A stretch of 13,241 nt of DNA, taken from contig CAAGIT010000186.1 of NCBI GenBank assembly GCA_900769995.1, positions 1-13,241 on the forward strand, given 5' to 3'. The notes beneath the pieces were generated by a model. It made no database searches, was not told the origin of the DNA, and saw nothing but the letters and a program-made list of their open reading frames with translations. Shown piece by piece: positions 5,521-12,861 of this stretch. Made by a program: the position numbers and the translations under genes. The stretch is from an uncultured Oscillospiraceae bacterium. GTDB lineage: Bacteria > Bacillota > Clostridia > Oscillospirales > Oscillospiraceae. The stretch's first letter is position 1, and each line of letters starts with the position of its first letter.

Positions 5521-5632
5521 GTAAAAACGCAGATCATGAAAACCTAAATCCTATGGTATTATGGTGCTTAAACGTGTATGGTTCGATGTGCCATAAAAGC
5601 CGAGCATAGCTGAACAGCTTCAATGAATTAAC
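5521..5632. other. Short intergenic stretch, possible small-RNA start
   Basis: No coding frame of quality is seen. A possible extended -10 on the plus strand, TGGTATTAT (5554-5562), has no convincing -35. If active it would give a transcript of about 100 bases ending at the terminator at 5633-5666. A small hairpin TATGG/CCATA surrounds GTTCGATGT near 5577-5594. I do not match this to a known RNA family. Confidence 0.3.
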
Positions 5633-5666
5633 GCGTCCCGATACAAATTCGGGACGCATTATTTTT
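5633..5666 (+). terminator. Intrinsic terminator between the accessory segment and radC
   Basis: GCGTCCCGA (5633-5641) and TCGGGACGC (5649-5657) form a 9-bp stem with a 7-base loop, followed by ATTATTTTT. The T-run reaches into the radC stop codon. On the minus strand the stem is followed by GTTAATTCATT, a weaker tail, so it may also end the uvrA-radC transcript. Confidence 0.75.
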
Positions 5667-6327
5667 AGAATCTTCTAAAGTATCCGCTGTCGCGGAAGGA
5701 TACATAGTCATTATCCGCAACAACGATATGGTCGATCAGATCCACCTCGAGCGGTGCAAGTATATCACGCAAGCGGAAGGTCAACTCTACATCCTCCCTG
5801 GACGGCAATGCGACCCGCGACGGATGATTGTGCGCCAAAACCACGCTGCTGGCGTTGCAAGACAAAACCTCCTGCACCATACGCCGTAATGGTACATTCG
5901 CGGAGTTGACACTGCCGTGTCCGATCAGCGGACAGCCGAGAACGCCGCCTGCCGCATCGAGCATCAGCAAATATACCATTTCCTCCTGCTTCCCATGAAA
6001 CAGCGGCAGAAGGTATTGCCCAAAATCAGAACCGGTGAGCAAGTGCTTTTCCTCCCGTGCAAAGGCAAGAAAATATCTGCGATTCAGCTCGGGGATCAGC
6101 CGGAGAAGCAATAGACTATCCTCATCCATTCCCTCAATACAGGTGAGTGCTTTTTTATCAGCCTCCATCAGCAACGCAATATTCGGATACGTTTTCATCA
6201 GCCGTTCCGCCAGACCGGCGGCATTGGTGTCTGCCGAAAAGCGAAGCAGCAGCTCCAGTATTTCGGTATCCGTCAGATTGTCGGGATCATACTGGAAAAA
6301 GCGCCGTGTCAAATGATCGTTTATCAT
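5665..6327 (-). CDS. radC: RadC/YsxA-family JAB-domain protein
   Basis: 220 residues. The C-terminal JAB/MPN-like domain shows the metal-binding signature HNHPS (H166, H168, S170) with D179 in PSREDVELT, and an upstream glutamate (E115/E116) before the first strand MVYLLMLD. The N-terminus (LTDTEILELLLRF, 18-30) is the helical region usual in RadC. Despite its name the family has no proven role in DNA repair; a metal-dependent peptidase-like or nuclease-like activity is only suggested by the fold. AGGAGG lies seven bases upstream of the ATG. The gene starts 12 bases after the uvrA stop, and its binding site touches the uvrA stop codon. It is therefore the second gene of a uvrA operon. Confidence 0.93.
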   Translation of the reverse strand: MINDHLTRRFFQYDPDNLTDTEILELLLRFSADTNAAGLAERLMKTYPNIALLMEADKKALTCIEGMDEDSLLLLRLIPELNRRYFLAFAREEKHLLTGSDFGQYLLPLFHGKQEEMVYLLMLDAAGGVLGCPLIGHGSVNSANVPLRRMVQEVLSCNASSVVLAHNHPSRVALPSREDVELTFRLRDILAPLEVDLIDHIVVADNDYVSFRDSGYFRRF

Positions 6328-6339
6328 GTGACTCCCTCC

Positions 6340-9162
6340 TTACAGCATCCGTTTCAGATAATGACCTGTAAAAGACTCTTTGCACGCAGCCAGTTCCTCG
6401 GGCGTACCGCAAGCAACGATCTTTCCGCCGCCGTCACCGCCCTCAGGTCCGAGGTCGATCAAATAGTCCGCGGTTTTAATCACATCCAGATTATGCTCAA
6501 TGACCAAAACCGTATTGCCCACATCTACCAAACGCTGCAAAACCTCTAACAGCTTTTGCACGTCATACATATGCAGACCCGTGGTAGGCTCGTCCAGAAT
6601 ATACAGCGTCCGACCGGTCGACCGACGTGCCAGCTCCGTTGCAAGCTTCACACGCTGCGCCTCACCACCGGAGAGCGTTGTCGAGCTTTGACCGAGCTTG
6701 ATATAGCCCAGGCCGACTTGTACCAAGGTTTCGATTTTTTCTTTCAGACGCGGGAGATTTTCGAAAAACTCGAGTGCCTCATCCGCCGTCATTTCCAGCA
6801 CATCGGCAATCGATTTGCCGCGATAAAGCACCTCGAGCGTTTCGCGGTTATAACGCTTTCCGTGACAAACCTCACACGGCACATAGACATCGGGCAAAAA
6901 GTGCATCTCGATTTTCACCAAGCCGTCACCGCTGCACGCCTCACAACGTCCGCCCTTGACGTTGAACGAGAACCGTCCGGCACTGTAGCCGCGTTCTTTC
7001 GCTGCAGCAGTCGCCGCATACAGTTCTCTAATATCGGAAAACAGACCGGTATAGGTTGCCGGATTGGAGCGAGGTGTGCGGCCGATGGGGCTTTGGTCGA
7101 TCACAATCACCTTGTCCAGATTTTGCAGCCCCTCCATTTTCTCATGCTTGCCGGGACGAACACGTGCGCCGTTCAAACTGCCGGCAAGCTTTTTCGCGAT
7201 GATTTCATTGACTAACGAGGATTTTCCGCTGCCGGATACACCGGTAACACAGGTGAATGTGCCAAGGGGAATCGTGACATCAATGTTGTCCAGATTATTC
7301 TCCTGGCAGCCACCGACAAACAGGGTTTGTCCACTCCCCTTTCGGCGTTCGGTCGGCACGGGGATTTGCCGTTTCCCCGAGAGATATTGACCCGTCAGGC
7401 TCTCCGGCGTGTCCATGATTTCCTGCAGTGTTCCCTGTGCAACGATATGCCCGCCGTGGATCCCCGCACCCGGGCCGACATCAACGATATAGTCAGCAGC
7501 GCGCATGGTATCCTCATCATGCTCAACGACGATCAGGGTATTGCCTAAATCGCGCAGATGTCGCAGGGTTTCCAGCAGCTTGTCATTATCCCGCTGATGC
7601 AGACCGATGCTCGGTTCATCCAGAATATAGAGAACACCCATCAGGGACGAACCGATCTGTGTTGCCAGGCGGATTCGCTGTGCCTCACCGCCGGAAAGCG
7701 TTCCTGCCGAACGGGAAAGCGTCAGGTATTGCAGGCCGACGCTGTGCAGAAAGCCCAATCTGGAACGGATTTCACGCAAAATCTGATCGGCGATCACCGC
7801 CTGCGAACCCTCGAGCTGGAGCTCATCCAAAAATTTCAGTTCGTTTTTGACCGAAAGCTCGCAGAAATTCGTGATCGACAGACCGCCCACCGTAACCGCA
7901 CGGGCAATCTCCGACAAGCGTTCGCCGCCGCAGTGCGGACAGGGCGAGCTGCTCATATATTCCTCGATCTCCTTACGCATGGCATCCGACTGTGTTTCGC
8001 GGAATCGGCGCTCCAAATTCGGAATAATGCCCTCGAAGGCTTGCTCCAAGGTGCCTCTGCCGTTGCCGCGTTCATAGTGAAGGCTCAGTTTTTCGCCGTT
8101 TGTGCCGTAGAGAATGATGTTCATCACGTGCTCCGGCAAGGTTTTGATCGGGGCATGGAGATCAAAACGATATTTAAGAGCCATCGCCTCAAAATACATA
8201 CGGGAAATGGAATCATTTTTGATATTGCCCCAACCGCTGGCACAGATGCCGCCGTCATAAATCGATTTTTCGGGATCGGGAATGACGAGCAGCGGGTCCA
8301 CGGTCAATCGGAAGCCCAAGCCGGAGCAGTGCGGACAGGCGCCGAGCGGATTGTTAAAGGAAAACAGCCGCGGAGACAGCTCCGGCATGGAGATTCCGCA
8401 GTCGTCACAGGCATAATTCCGCGAGAAAAGGGTCTCCTCTCCTGTCTCCGGATATTGAATGATGACCAGTCCGTCCGAGTGTGCCAGCGCGGTTTCCACA
8501 CTGTCGGTCAGCCGGCGGGTGATGTCGCCGCGCAGGATGAGACGGTCAACAACAAGCTCGATGTGATGCTTTTTGTTCTTTTCCGGTAAAATGTCCTCGG
8601 TCAGATCATAGTTGATGCCGTCCACACGCACGCGTGCAAAACCGCTGCGTCTGGCATCCTCAAAAACCTTGATGTGCTCACCCTTTTTGCCGCGAATAAT
8701 TGGCGATAACACCTGAAACCGTGTCCCCTCGGGCATTTGCAGCACCTTATCGACGATTTGATCGATCGTCTGACGTCGAATTTCTTTGCCGCACTTCGGG
8801 CAGTGCGGCGTACCGACCCGCGCCCACAGCAGACGCAGATAATCGTAGATCTCCGTAACCGTGCCGACGGTAGAACGCGGGTTTTTCGAGGTCGTCTTTT
8901 GATCGATGGAGATTGCCGGCGAAAGACCCTCGATCATATCAACGTCGGGTTTGTCCATCTGGCCTAAAAACTGGCGCACATAGGCAGACAACGACTCAAC
9001 ATAGCGCCGCCGACCTTCTGCATAGATGGTGTCAAAAGCCAGCGAGGATTTTCCGGAACCGGACAGTCCCGTAAAAACACTCAGCGAATTGCGCGGGATC
9101 TCTACGTCAACATTTTTCAAATTATTCTCTCTGGCGCCACGCACCAGTATTGTTTCTCGCAT
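6340..9162 (-). CDS. uvrA: Excinuclease ABC subunit A
   Basis: Damage-recognition ATPase of nucleotide excision repair, 940 residues, full length. First ATPase: Walker A GLSGSGKS (32-39), zinc-type cysteines C252/C255/C276/C279, signature LSGGEAQR (489-496), Walker B LYILDEP (511-517). Second ATPase: Walker A GVSGSGKS (641-648), zinc module C740/C743/C763/C766 with the long RCEACSGDG insert, LSGGEAQR (830-837), Walker B LYILDEP (853-859). Further cysteine pairs CPKC (121-124) and CPHC (408-411) are in the signature insertion domains. All catalytic motifs are intact. uvrB and uvrC are not in the window. It is followed by radC in the same direction and has its own promoter at 9201-9229. I see no good SOS box in that promoter. 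Confidence 0.98.
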   Translation of the reverse strand: MRETILVRGARENNLKNVDVEIPRNSLSVFTGLSGSGKSSLAFDTIYAEGRRRYVESLSAYVRQFLGQMDKPDVDMIEGLSPAISIDQKTTSKNPRSTVGTVTEIYDYLRLLWARVGTPHCPKCGKEIRRQTIDQIVDKVLQMPEGTRFQVLSPIIRGKKGEHIKVFEDARRSGFARVRVDGINYDLTEDILPEKNKKHHIELVVDRLILRGDITRRLTDSVETALAHSDGLVIIQYPETGEETLFSRNYACDDCGISMPELSPRLFSFNNPLGACPHCSGLGFRLTVDPLLVIPDPEKSIYDGGICASGWGNIKNDSISRMYFEAMALKYRFDLHAPIKTLPEHVMNIILYGTNGEKLSLHYERGNGRGTLEQAFEGIIPNLERRFRETQSDAMRKEIEEYMSSSPCPHCGGERLSEIARAVTVGGLSITNFCELSVKNELKFLDELQLEGSQAVIADQILREIRSRLGFLHSVGLQYLTLSRSAGTLSGGEAQRIRLATQIGSSLMGVLYILDEPSIGLHQRDNDKLLETLRHLRDLGNTLIVVEHDEDTMRAADYIVDVGPGAGIHGGHIVAQGTLQEIMDTPESLTGQYLSGKRQIPVPTERRKGSGQTLFVGGCQENNLDNIDVTIPLGTFTCVTGVSGSGKSSLVNEIIAKKLAGSLNGARVRPGKHEKMEGLQNLDKVIVIDQSPIGRTPRSNPATYTGLFSDIRELYAATAAAKERGYSAGRFSFNVKGGRCEACSGDGLVKIEMHFLPDVYVPCEVCHGKRYNRETLEVLYRGKSIADVLEMTADEALEFFENLPRLKEKIETLVQVGLGYIKLGQSSTTLSGGEAQRVKLATELARRSTGRTLYILDEPTTGLHMYDVQKLLEVLQRLVDVGNTVLVIEHNLDVIKTADYLIDLGPEGGDGGGKIVACGTPEELAACKESFTGHYLKRML

Positions 9163-9200
9163 AATTTGCCTCCGTGTGTATTTTTTCGTTTTATCTGCTT

Positions 9201-9229
9201 ATTATATCATAGGATTCGCTGCCTAACAA
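9201..9229 (-). promoter_or_regulatory. uvrA promoter
   Basis: TTGTTA (9229-9224) and TATAAT (9206-9201) on the minus strand are 17 bases apart, with the uvrA ATG at 9162. No GAAC-N4-GTTY site is visible here; the nearest GAAT lacks a matching arm. So uvrA may not be under the same control as dinB. Confidence 0.65.
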
Positions 9230-9262
9230 CCGCAAAAAATAGAAATCTTTTTGTTTCCTCTA

Positions 9263-9294
9263 TTGCGTTTCTGCGTAGAATCAAGTATTATAAT
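9263..9294 (+). promoter_or_regulatory. Candidate promoter of the kinase-like gene
   Basis: TTGCGT (9263-9268) followed after 17 bases by TATTAT (9286-9291), overlapping a perfect TATAAT at 9289-9294 (20-base gap). It is divergent from the uvrA promoter. The -35 match is moderate. The leader to the preferred start at 9401 would be about 100 bases. Confidence 0.5.
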
Positions 9295-9400
9295 CATGCG
9301 ATACGACAGATAACGTCATAATATGTATTATTTCTATGCTGTTTTTCAGGATAGGAAAAATTCGTATATATGGTTCATCGATCCACAGGGGGGGATTATT

Positions 9401-10486
9401 TTGAATTCACAAATTCAGCAGGTTTTGGAGTTGTTCTCGCAGCCTGCGTTCTTCGTCAAGGACGATATGGTTGTCTGGTGCAATAGTGCAGCACGCAGTA
9501 TCATTTTAGAAGGTACGCCCTTGGCGGCACTGTGGGAAAGTGCGCCTTCCCTGTTCACGCGGTGGTCGCGAGAGGGTACGTTGCAAGTGCCGCTGACAAT
9601 CCGCGGTTCTGAATATGATGCCTCTGTGCAGGCGATGGAAGACGGAGACTTGTTTGTTGTCTCACGACGTTCCGATGCGCTGATGGCAGCGGCTTCCGCG
9701 GTCGTCAGTGCTTCAGCCGCACTTCGCAAGCCTTTGCACGCAATGCTCAACGCTGCCGATGATATCTTTGAACAGATGGAGAAGACGGCACACGGCTGCA
9801 AGGTACCGGCCGCTGCGAATTTGAACCGAGCGATTTACCAGTTGGTCAGGCTGTGCGGACAGATGTCAGACGGCGGAGAGTTCTTGCTGCGTCGCAAAGG
9901 AGCCCGGCGCTCACCGGCCGATATGTCCGCATTCCTGGAGAGATTTGTCAAGCAGGCCACTCCTCTGATTGAAGCGACCGGACGTCATCTTGTCTACGTT
10001 GCACCCGACACGCCTGTGAACGCCGATATTGACCCCAATTTAATTGAGCGTGCTCTGTACAATTTGCTTTCAAACGCAATGAACTACACACCGGAAGATG
10101 GTACAATCACGCTCAGCGCGCAGATTCTGGATTGTCAGCTCTTGATTTCTGTGGCCGATACCGGCGAGGGAATCGCAACACAGGTCATGTCCACACTCTT
10201 TGAACGGTTTACCGTTTCGGACCTTGGCGATTCCCGTTGGGGCATAGGCCTTGGCTTGCCTATGGTGCGTGAGATTGCGCGTTTGCATAACGGAACGGTC
10301 ATGGCAGGAAAGAACCCTGATGGAACCGGCGCATCCGTCGGTTTTTCCATATCTCTGGAACCGACCATGCTGAATCTTTTCAGCCCATCGATATTTTACG
10401 ATTATTGCGGAGGCTTCAATCACGGATTGGTTGAGCTTTCCGATATACTTGACGCCAAAATGTACAATCCGTGCGAGATCCGCTAA
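9401..10486 (+). CDS. Histidine-kinase-like ATPase lacking the phospho-acceptor His
   Basis: 361 residues from a TTG at 9401, preceded by AGGGGGGG six bases upstream. An in-frame ATG at 9323 would add 26 residues but has no ribosome binding site. There is no membrane segment, so it is soluble. Residues 1-90 look PAS-like (FFVKDDMVVWCNSAA). The dimerisation helix holds SAALRKPL (105-112), which aligns with the usual SHELRTPL, so the histidine is replaced by A106. The ATPase domain is intact: N-box NLLSNAMNY (221-229), G1 DTGEGI (253-258), F-box LFERF (266-270), G2 GIGLGL (281-286). A tail of about 40 residues follows the fold. No response regulator is near. Position just upstream of yabP suggests a sporulation or division link. 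It may be a pseudokinase or a phosphatase/ATP sensor. Confidence 0.8.
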   Translation: MNSQIQQVLELFSQPAFFVKDDMVVWCNSAARSIILEGTPLAALWESAPSLFTRWSREGTLQVPLTIRGSEYDASVQAMEDGDLFVVSRRSDALMAAASAVVSASAALRKPLHAMLNAADDIFEQMEKTAHGCKVPAAANLNRAIYQLVRLCGQMSDGGEFLLRRKGARRSPADMSAFLERFVKQATPLIEATGRHLVYVAPDTPVNADIDPNLIERALYNLLSNAMNYTPEDGTITLSAQILDCQLLISVADTGEGIATQVMSTLFERFTVSDLGDSRWGIGLGLPMVREIARLHNGTVMAGKNPDGTGASVGFSISLEPTMLNLFSPSIFYDYCGGFNHGLVELSDILDAKMYNPCEIR

Positions 10487-10491
10487 CCAAA

Positions 10492-10521
10492 GGCATATTC
10501 TCACCATCTGCTTCGTATATA
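10492..10521 (+). promoter_or_regulatory. Possible sigma-E-type promoter before yabP
   Basis: GGCATATT (10492-10499) fits the sigma-E -35 consensus KMATATT. After 14 bases comes CGTATATA (10514-10521), a partial match to CATACAnT. yabP is controlled by sigma-E in Bacillus subtilis. Against it, the start point would fall almost on the ribosome binding site (GGAGGG, 10528-10533), so the call is weak. Confidence 0.3.
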
Positions 10522-10539
10522 TAGTGCGGAGGGATGCCT

Positions 10540-10815
10540 ATGGCTACGGAATCAAATCGTGTTCTGCCGCACGAATTGCGCCTGGAGGATCGGAAAAAAC
10601 TGTCTGTCAGCGGCGTGCAAGAGGTTGAAAGCTTTGACGAGAACTCCGTTGTCCTGCATACGGTCTGCGGAATTCTGCTGATCCGTGGAGAGAATCTGCA
10701 TCTGCAAACGCTCTCGATCGACGGAGGCATGGTCACCGTGGACGGCTTGATCGACGCGCTGACCTATGCAGAGCCGCAAAAGTCCGGCGGATTCTTCCGC
10801 CGAGTGTTCCGCTGA
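10540..10815 (+). CDS. yabP: Sporulation protein YabP
   Basis: A 91-residue YabP/YqfC-family protein. Typical blocks are LSVSGVQEVESFDENSVVLH (21-40), GILLIRGENLHLQTLSIDGG (44-63) and VTVDGLIDALTYAE (65-78). It ends in a basic tail (FFRRVFR). The start at 10540 is preferred over the ATG at 10534 because GGAGGG ends at 10533, right against the earlier codon but six bases from the later one. The family acts in the mother cell during spore coat and cortex assembly; its biochemical role is not known. The stop is one base before yabQ (TGAAATG), so the two are coupled, as in Bacillus. Confidence 0.92.
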   Translation: MATESNRVLPHELRLEDRKKLSVSGVQEVESFDENSVVLHTVCGILLIRGENLHLQTLSIDGGMVTVDGLIDALTYAEPQKSGGFFRRVFR

Positions 10816-10816
10816 A

Positions 10817-11242
10817 ATGGAGCTGAATTCTCAGGGGCTGCAGTTTCTTCTGGCACTGGGTTTCGGAATCACTCAGGGCATCCACTACGATATTCTGCGT
10901 ACGCTGCGACGAGCTGTGCCGTTTTTGAAGCACTTGACCGATCTTTGGTTTGTTCTCGCTTATTTGATTGGAAACCTGCTCTTTGCCCTCTATGTCGGAA
11001 ACGGTGAATATCGTATCTTTATGTTTTTGGCTTCGCTGTCAGGGCTTTTGCTTTGGATGCTTATTTGCAGCCGATTATTTTTAAGAATTCTCTATTCCGT
11101 TCTGCGGTTTGTTACGTTTCCAATTCGTCTGCCTTGGCGGTTTTTCCAAAAATTTGTCAAGAAATTGCGTGTTTTTTTGAAAAAACTCTTTTCAAGCGAG
11201 AAAAAATCGGTTACAATACAAAGTGACCAAAGAGTAAGATAG
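10817..11242 (+). CDS. yabQ: Spore cortex biosynthesis protein YabQ
   Basis: A 141-residue membrane protein. The N-terminus LNSQGLQFLLALGFGITQGI (3-22) is a typical YabQ first helix. Two more membrane segments follow at about 43-61 (LWFVLAYLIGNLLFALYV) and 66-84 (RIFMFLASLSGLLLWMLIC). The rest is strongly basic and aromatic (FPIRLPWRFFQKFVKKLR). YabQ localises to forespore membranes and is needed for cortex formation in Bacillus. The start at 10817 restores the standard N-terminus; an earlier ATG at 10766 lies inside yabP. It shows fewer membrane segments than the Bacillus protein. It sits between yabP and divIC in the conserved order. Confidence 0.88.
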   Translation: MELNSQGLQFLLALGFGITQGIHYDILRTLRRAVPFLKHLTDLWFVLAYLIGNLLFALYVGNGEYRIFMFLASLSGLLLWMLICSRLFLRILYSVLRFVTFPIRLPWRFFQKFVKKLRVFLKKLFSSEKKSVTIQSDQRVR

Positions 11243-11254
11243 GAGGGATGAAAG

Positions 11255-11533
11255 ATGCGTCTGTGTAAATCATCGCTGATTGCAAAGCTGGTTATTTTGG
11301 CAGTTATGATATACGCGATCGTTACCATCGTATCGCTCCGTCCTAAAATCGATACTCTGGAACAGGAACGTGACAATCTGAGTGCAGAGGTATCCGCTCT
11401 GCAACAGTCAAACACGGAGATCGCCTCGGACATTTCCGCACTTGGCTCAGATGCATCCATCATCGAGATCGCCCGGGAACGTTTGAACCTTGTCCTTGAG
11501 GGCGAGATCATTTACATTGACAGCAGCAATTAA
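11255..11533 (+). CDS. divIC: Septum formation initiator family protein (DivIC/FtsB)
   Basis: 92 residues with the FtsB/DivIC layout. There is a short cytoplasmic N-terminus, a single membrane helix at 9-28 (IAKLVILAVMIYAIVTIVSL), and a coiled coil at about 30-64 (IDTLEQERDNLSAEVSALQQ). The C-terminal segment IIEIARERLNLVLEGEIIY (69-87) is the conserved part after the coil. The family forms part of the divisome with FtsL and DivIB and acts outside the membrane. AGGAGGG lies seven bases upstream of the ATG. It is 12 bases after yabQ and 21 bases before yabR, the same order as in Bacillus. Confidence 0.93.
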   Translation: MRLCKSSLIAKLVILAVMIYAIVTIVSLRPKIDTLEQERDNLSAEVSALQQSNTEIASDISALGSDASIIEIARERLNLVLEGEIIYIDSSN

Positions 11534-11554
11534 ACGGAGGAACATACGGCCTAT

Positions 11555-11959
11555 ATGGAGCTTACAGTTGGTACCATTTTAGAAGGAAAAGTGAAAAGTA
11601 TCACAAAATTCGGAGCATTTGTTTTATTGCCGGAGAATCGTACCGGCATGGTTCACATCTCTGAGGTCTCAAACACCTATGTCAATGACATTCGTGAGCA
11701 TCTGACCGAGGGTCAATCGGTCCGCGTAAAGATCATTGCGATCGATGACGCGGGTAAGATCAGTCTGTCTGTCAAGCGTGCGCAGGAGACAGAACGTCCG
11801 CGTCAAGCCGTCAGGCAGCGTTCCGATGCTCCGCGTCCGTCGGTACCCAAAGCTCCGCAGACCTTTGAGGAGAAGCTAAAGCAGTTTATGTCGGATTCTG
11901 ACAGCAAGATTTCCGGCTGCAGACAGTACGAGCATAAGACAAAATCCAGACGTCGTTAA
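11555..11959 (+). CDS. yabR: S1-domain RNA-binding protein (YabR family)
   Basis: 134 residues: one S1 domain at 4-75 with VGTILEGKVKSITKFGAFVL, GMVHISE (31-37) and KISLSVK (68-74), then a basic low-complexity tail rich in R, P and K ending TKSRRR. The family binds RNA, probably in association with ribosomes; its exact role is not settled. The GGAGG before the ATG is 14 bases away, longer than normal, but no in-frame start is closer and the N-terminus fits the family. Translation may be less efficient than that of divIC. It is the last gene of the operon; the terminator begins 15 bases after its stop. In Bacillus spoIIE comes next, but it is absent here. Confidence 0.92.
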   Translation: MELTVGTILEGKVKSITKFGAFVLLPENRTGMVHISEVSNTYVNDIREHLTEGQSVRVKIIAIDDAGKISLSVKRAQETERPRQAVRQRSDAPRPSVPKAPQTFEEKLKQFMSDSDSKISGCRQYEHKTKSRRR

Positions 11960-11974
11960 ATAGGATCGTGAAAC

Positions 11975-12000
11975 AGCCCCTCTTCCGAGGGGCTATTTTT
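11975..12000 (+). terminator. Terminator of the yabP-yabR operon
   Basis: AGCCCCTC (11975-11982), loop TTCC, GAGGGGCT (11987-11994), then ATTTTTA form a classic intrinsic terminator. The SDR gene starts only 17 bases later, so it is either expressed by read-through or has a promoter hidden in the yabR end. Confidence 0.88.
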
Positions 12001-12017
12001 ACAGAAAGAGGTATCGG

Positions 12018-12716
12018 ATGAAACACGTTTTAATTACCGGCGGCAGTCGCGGGATCGGCGCTGCAACGGTGGAAGCATTTGCACGAGCGGGCTACAAGGT
12101 CAGCTTTTTCTATGCCGCCGCGCACGAAAGTGCCAAGGCTGTCGCGGAGCATACAGGCGCACTTCCCTATTGCTGCGATGTTTCCGACGGCGAAGCGGTA
12201 CAACAGGCAGTGCAAATGCTGGAGCCTGTGGATATTTTGATTAACAACGCAGGTATCTGCTATTCGGGTTTGATCTCCCAAACAAGTCAGGAACAGTGGG
12301 ATCGGATGTTTGCAGTCAACGTGCGCGGCATCTATCACTGTGTGAACGCTGTTCTTCCGGCAATGCTGGCAAAGCAAAGCGGCTCGATCGTCAATGTCGC
12401 TTCGATGTGGGGTCAGGTCGGTGCTTCCTGCGAGGTGGGATACTCTGCCACGAAGGGTGCGGTCATCGCGCTCACAAAGGCGTTAGCACAGGAATTGGGG
12501 CCGTCGGGGATCCGCGTAAACTGCGTTTCTCCCGGTGTCATCGATACGGATATGTGCTCTACGGTCAGCGCGGACGCGATGCAGGAGCTTGCCGAGAATA
12601 CGCCCCTCGGCAGGAACGGCACGGCGGAGGATGTTGCGGCTGCCCTACTGTATTTGGCGGAGGCACCGTTTATCACGGGTGAAAATCTGGCTGTCAACGG
12701 CGGTTTTGTGTTGTGA
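12018..12716 (+). CDS. SDR-family oxidoreductase, YmfI-like (EF-P 5-aminopentanone reductase) or FabG-type
   Basis: A 232-residue classical short-chain dehydrogenase using NAD(P)H. Cofactor loop TGGSRGIG (7-14), NNAG (76-79), active-site N101, S129, Y142 and K146 (YSATK), and PGVIDTDM (172-179) are all present. The stretch SMWGQVGASCEVGYSATKG around the catalytic serine is, from memory, characteristic of YmfI-type enzymes. These reduce the 5-aminopentanone group on elongation factor P in Firmicutes. Ordinary FabG proteins have a different sequence here. FabG remains the alternative. No fatty-acid genes are adjacent, which fits the YmfI reading weakly. AAAGAGGT upstream sets the start at 12018. 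Confidence 0.85.
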   Translation: MKHVLITGGSRGIGAATVEAFARAGYKVSFFYAAAHESAKAVAEHTGALPYCCDVSDGEAVQQAVQMLEPVDILINNAGICYSGLISQTSQEQWDRMFAVNVRGIYHCVNAVLPAMLAKQSGSIVNVASMWGQVGASCEVGYSATKGAVIALTKALAQELGPSGIRVNCVSPGVIDTDMCSTVSADAMQELAENTPLGRNGTAEDVAAALLYLAEAPFITGENLAVNGGFVL

Positions 12717-12794
12717 AAATCACTTCACCACAAAATATTGAGCCGCTCCAAATTTGGAGTTGAAAAATGAGCGTTTTTCTGCGTGCTCCCGCAC
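12717..12794. other. Short intergenic gap with a GTGAA/TTCAC hairpin and a palindrome
   Basis: GTGAA (12713-12717, overlapping the SDR stop) and TTCAC (12724-12728) form a small hairpin resembling one unit of the arrays near ssrA. CTCCAAATTTGGAG at about 12747-12760 is a perfect palindrome. CGCTC...GAGCG followed by TTTTT further on could be a weak terminator. No coding frame is seen. Confidence 0.35.
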
Positions 12795-12823
12795 TTGTTC
12801 GGTCACCGGCCTTATGATATAAT
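12795..12823 (+). promoter_or_regulatory. Promoter of the DnaD-domain gene
   Basis: TTGTTC (12795-12800) and TATAAT (12818-12823) are 17 bases apart, and the -10 is extended (TGATATAAT). The ATG follows at 12862 after AAAGGAG. Confidence 0.75.
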
Positions 12824-12861
12824 ATCCTCATATGTCGAAACGGTCAAAAGGAGAGAGATAT

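Noticed and set aside
5575..5595. GGTTCGAT as an att copy of the tmRNA 3' end or a tRNA T-arm
   Set aside because: Only about seven bases match the tmRNA T-loop, the flanking stem gives a 9-base loop, and no acceptor stem or CCA follows.
5385..5609. Open frame across hairpin array 2 as a gene
   Set aside because: It consists largely of translated repeat units, lacks a ribosome binding site, and ends in unrelated intergenic sequence.
7558..8589. Long plus-strand open frame (343 codons) opposite uvrA
   Set aside because: It lies wholly antisense to a full-length uvrA with all motifs, has no recognisable domain, and is a by-product of codon bias on the coding strand.
9201..9229. SOS box in the uvrA promoter
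   Set aside because: No GAAC-N4-GTTY arm pair could be found; GAATCCTATG does not fit.
9323..9400. ATG at 9323 as start of the kinase-like protein
   Set aside because: It lacks a ribosome binding site. The TTG at 9401 has a strong G-rich site six bases upstream and begins the recognisable domain. It remains possible.
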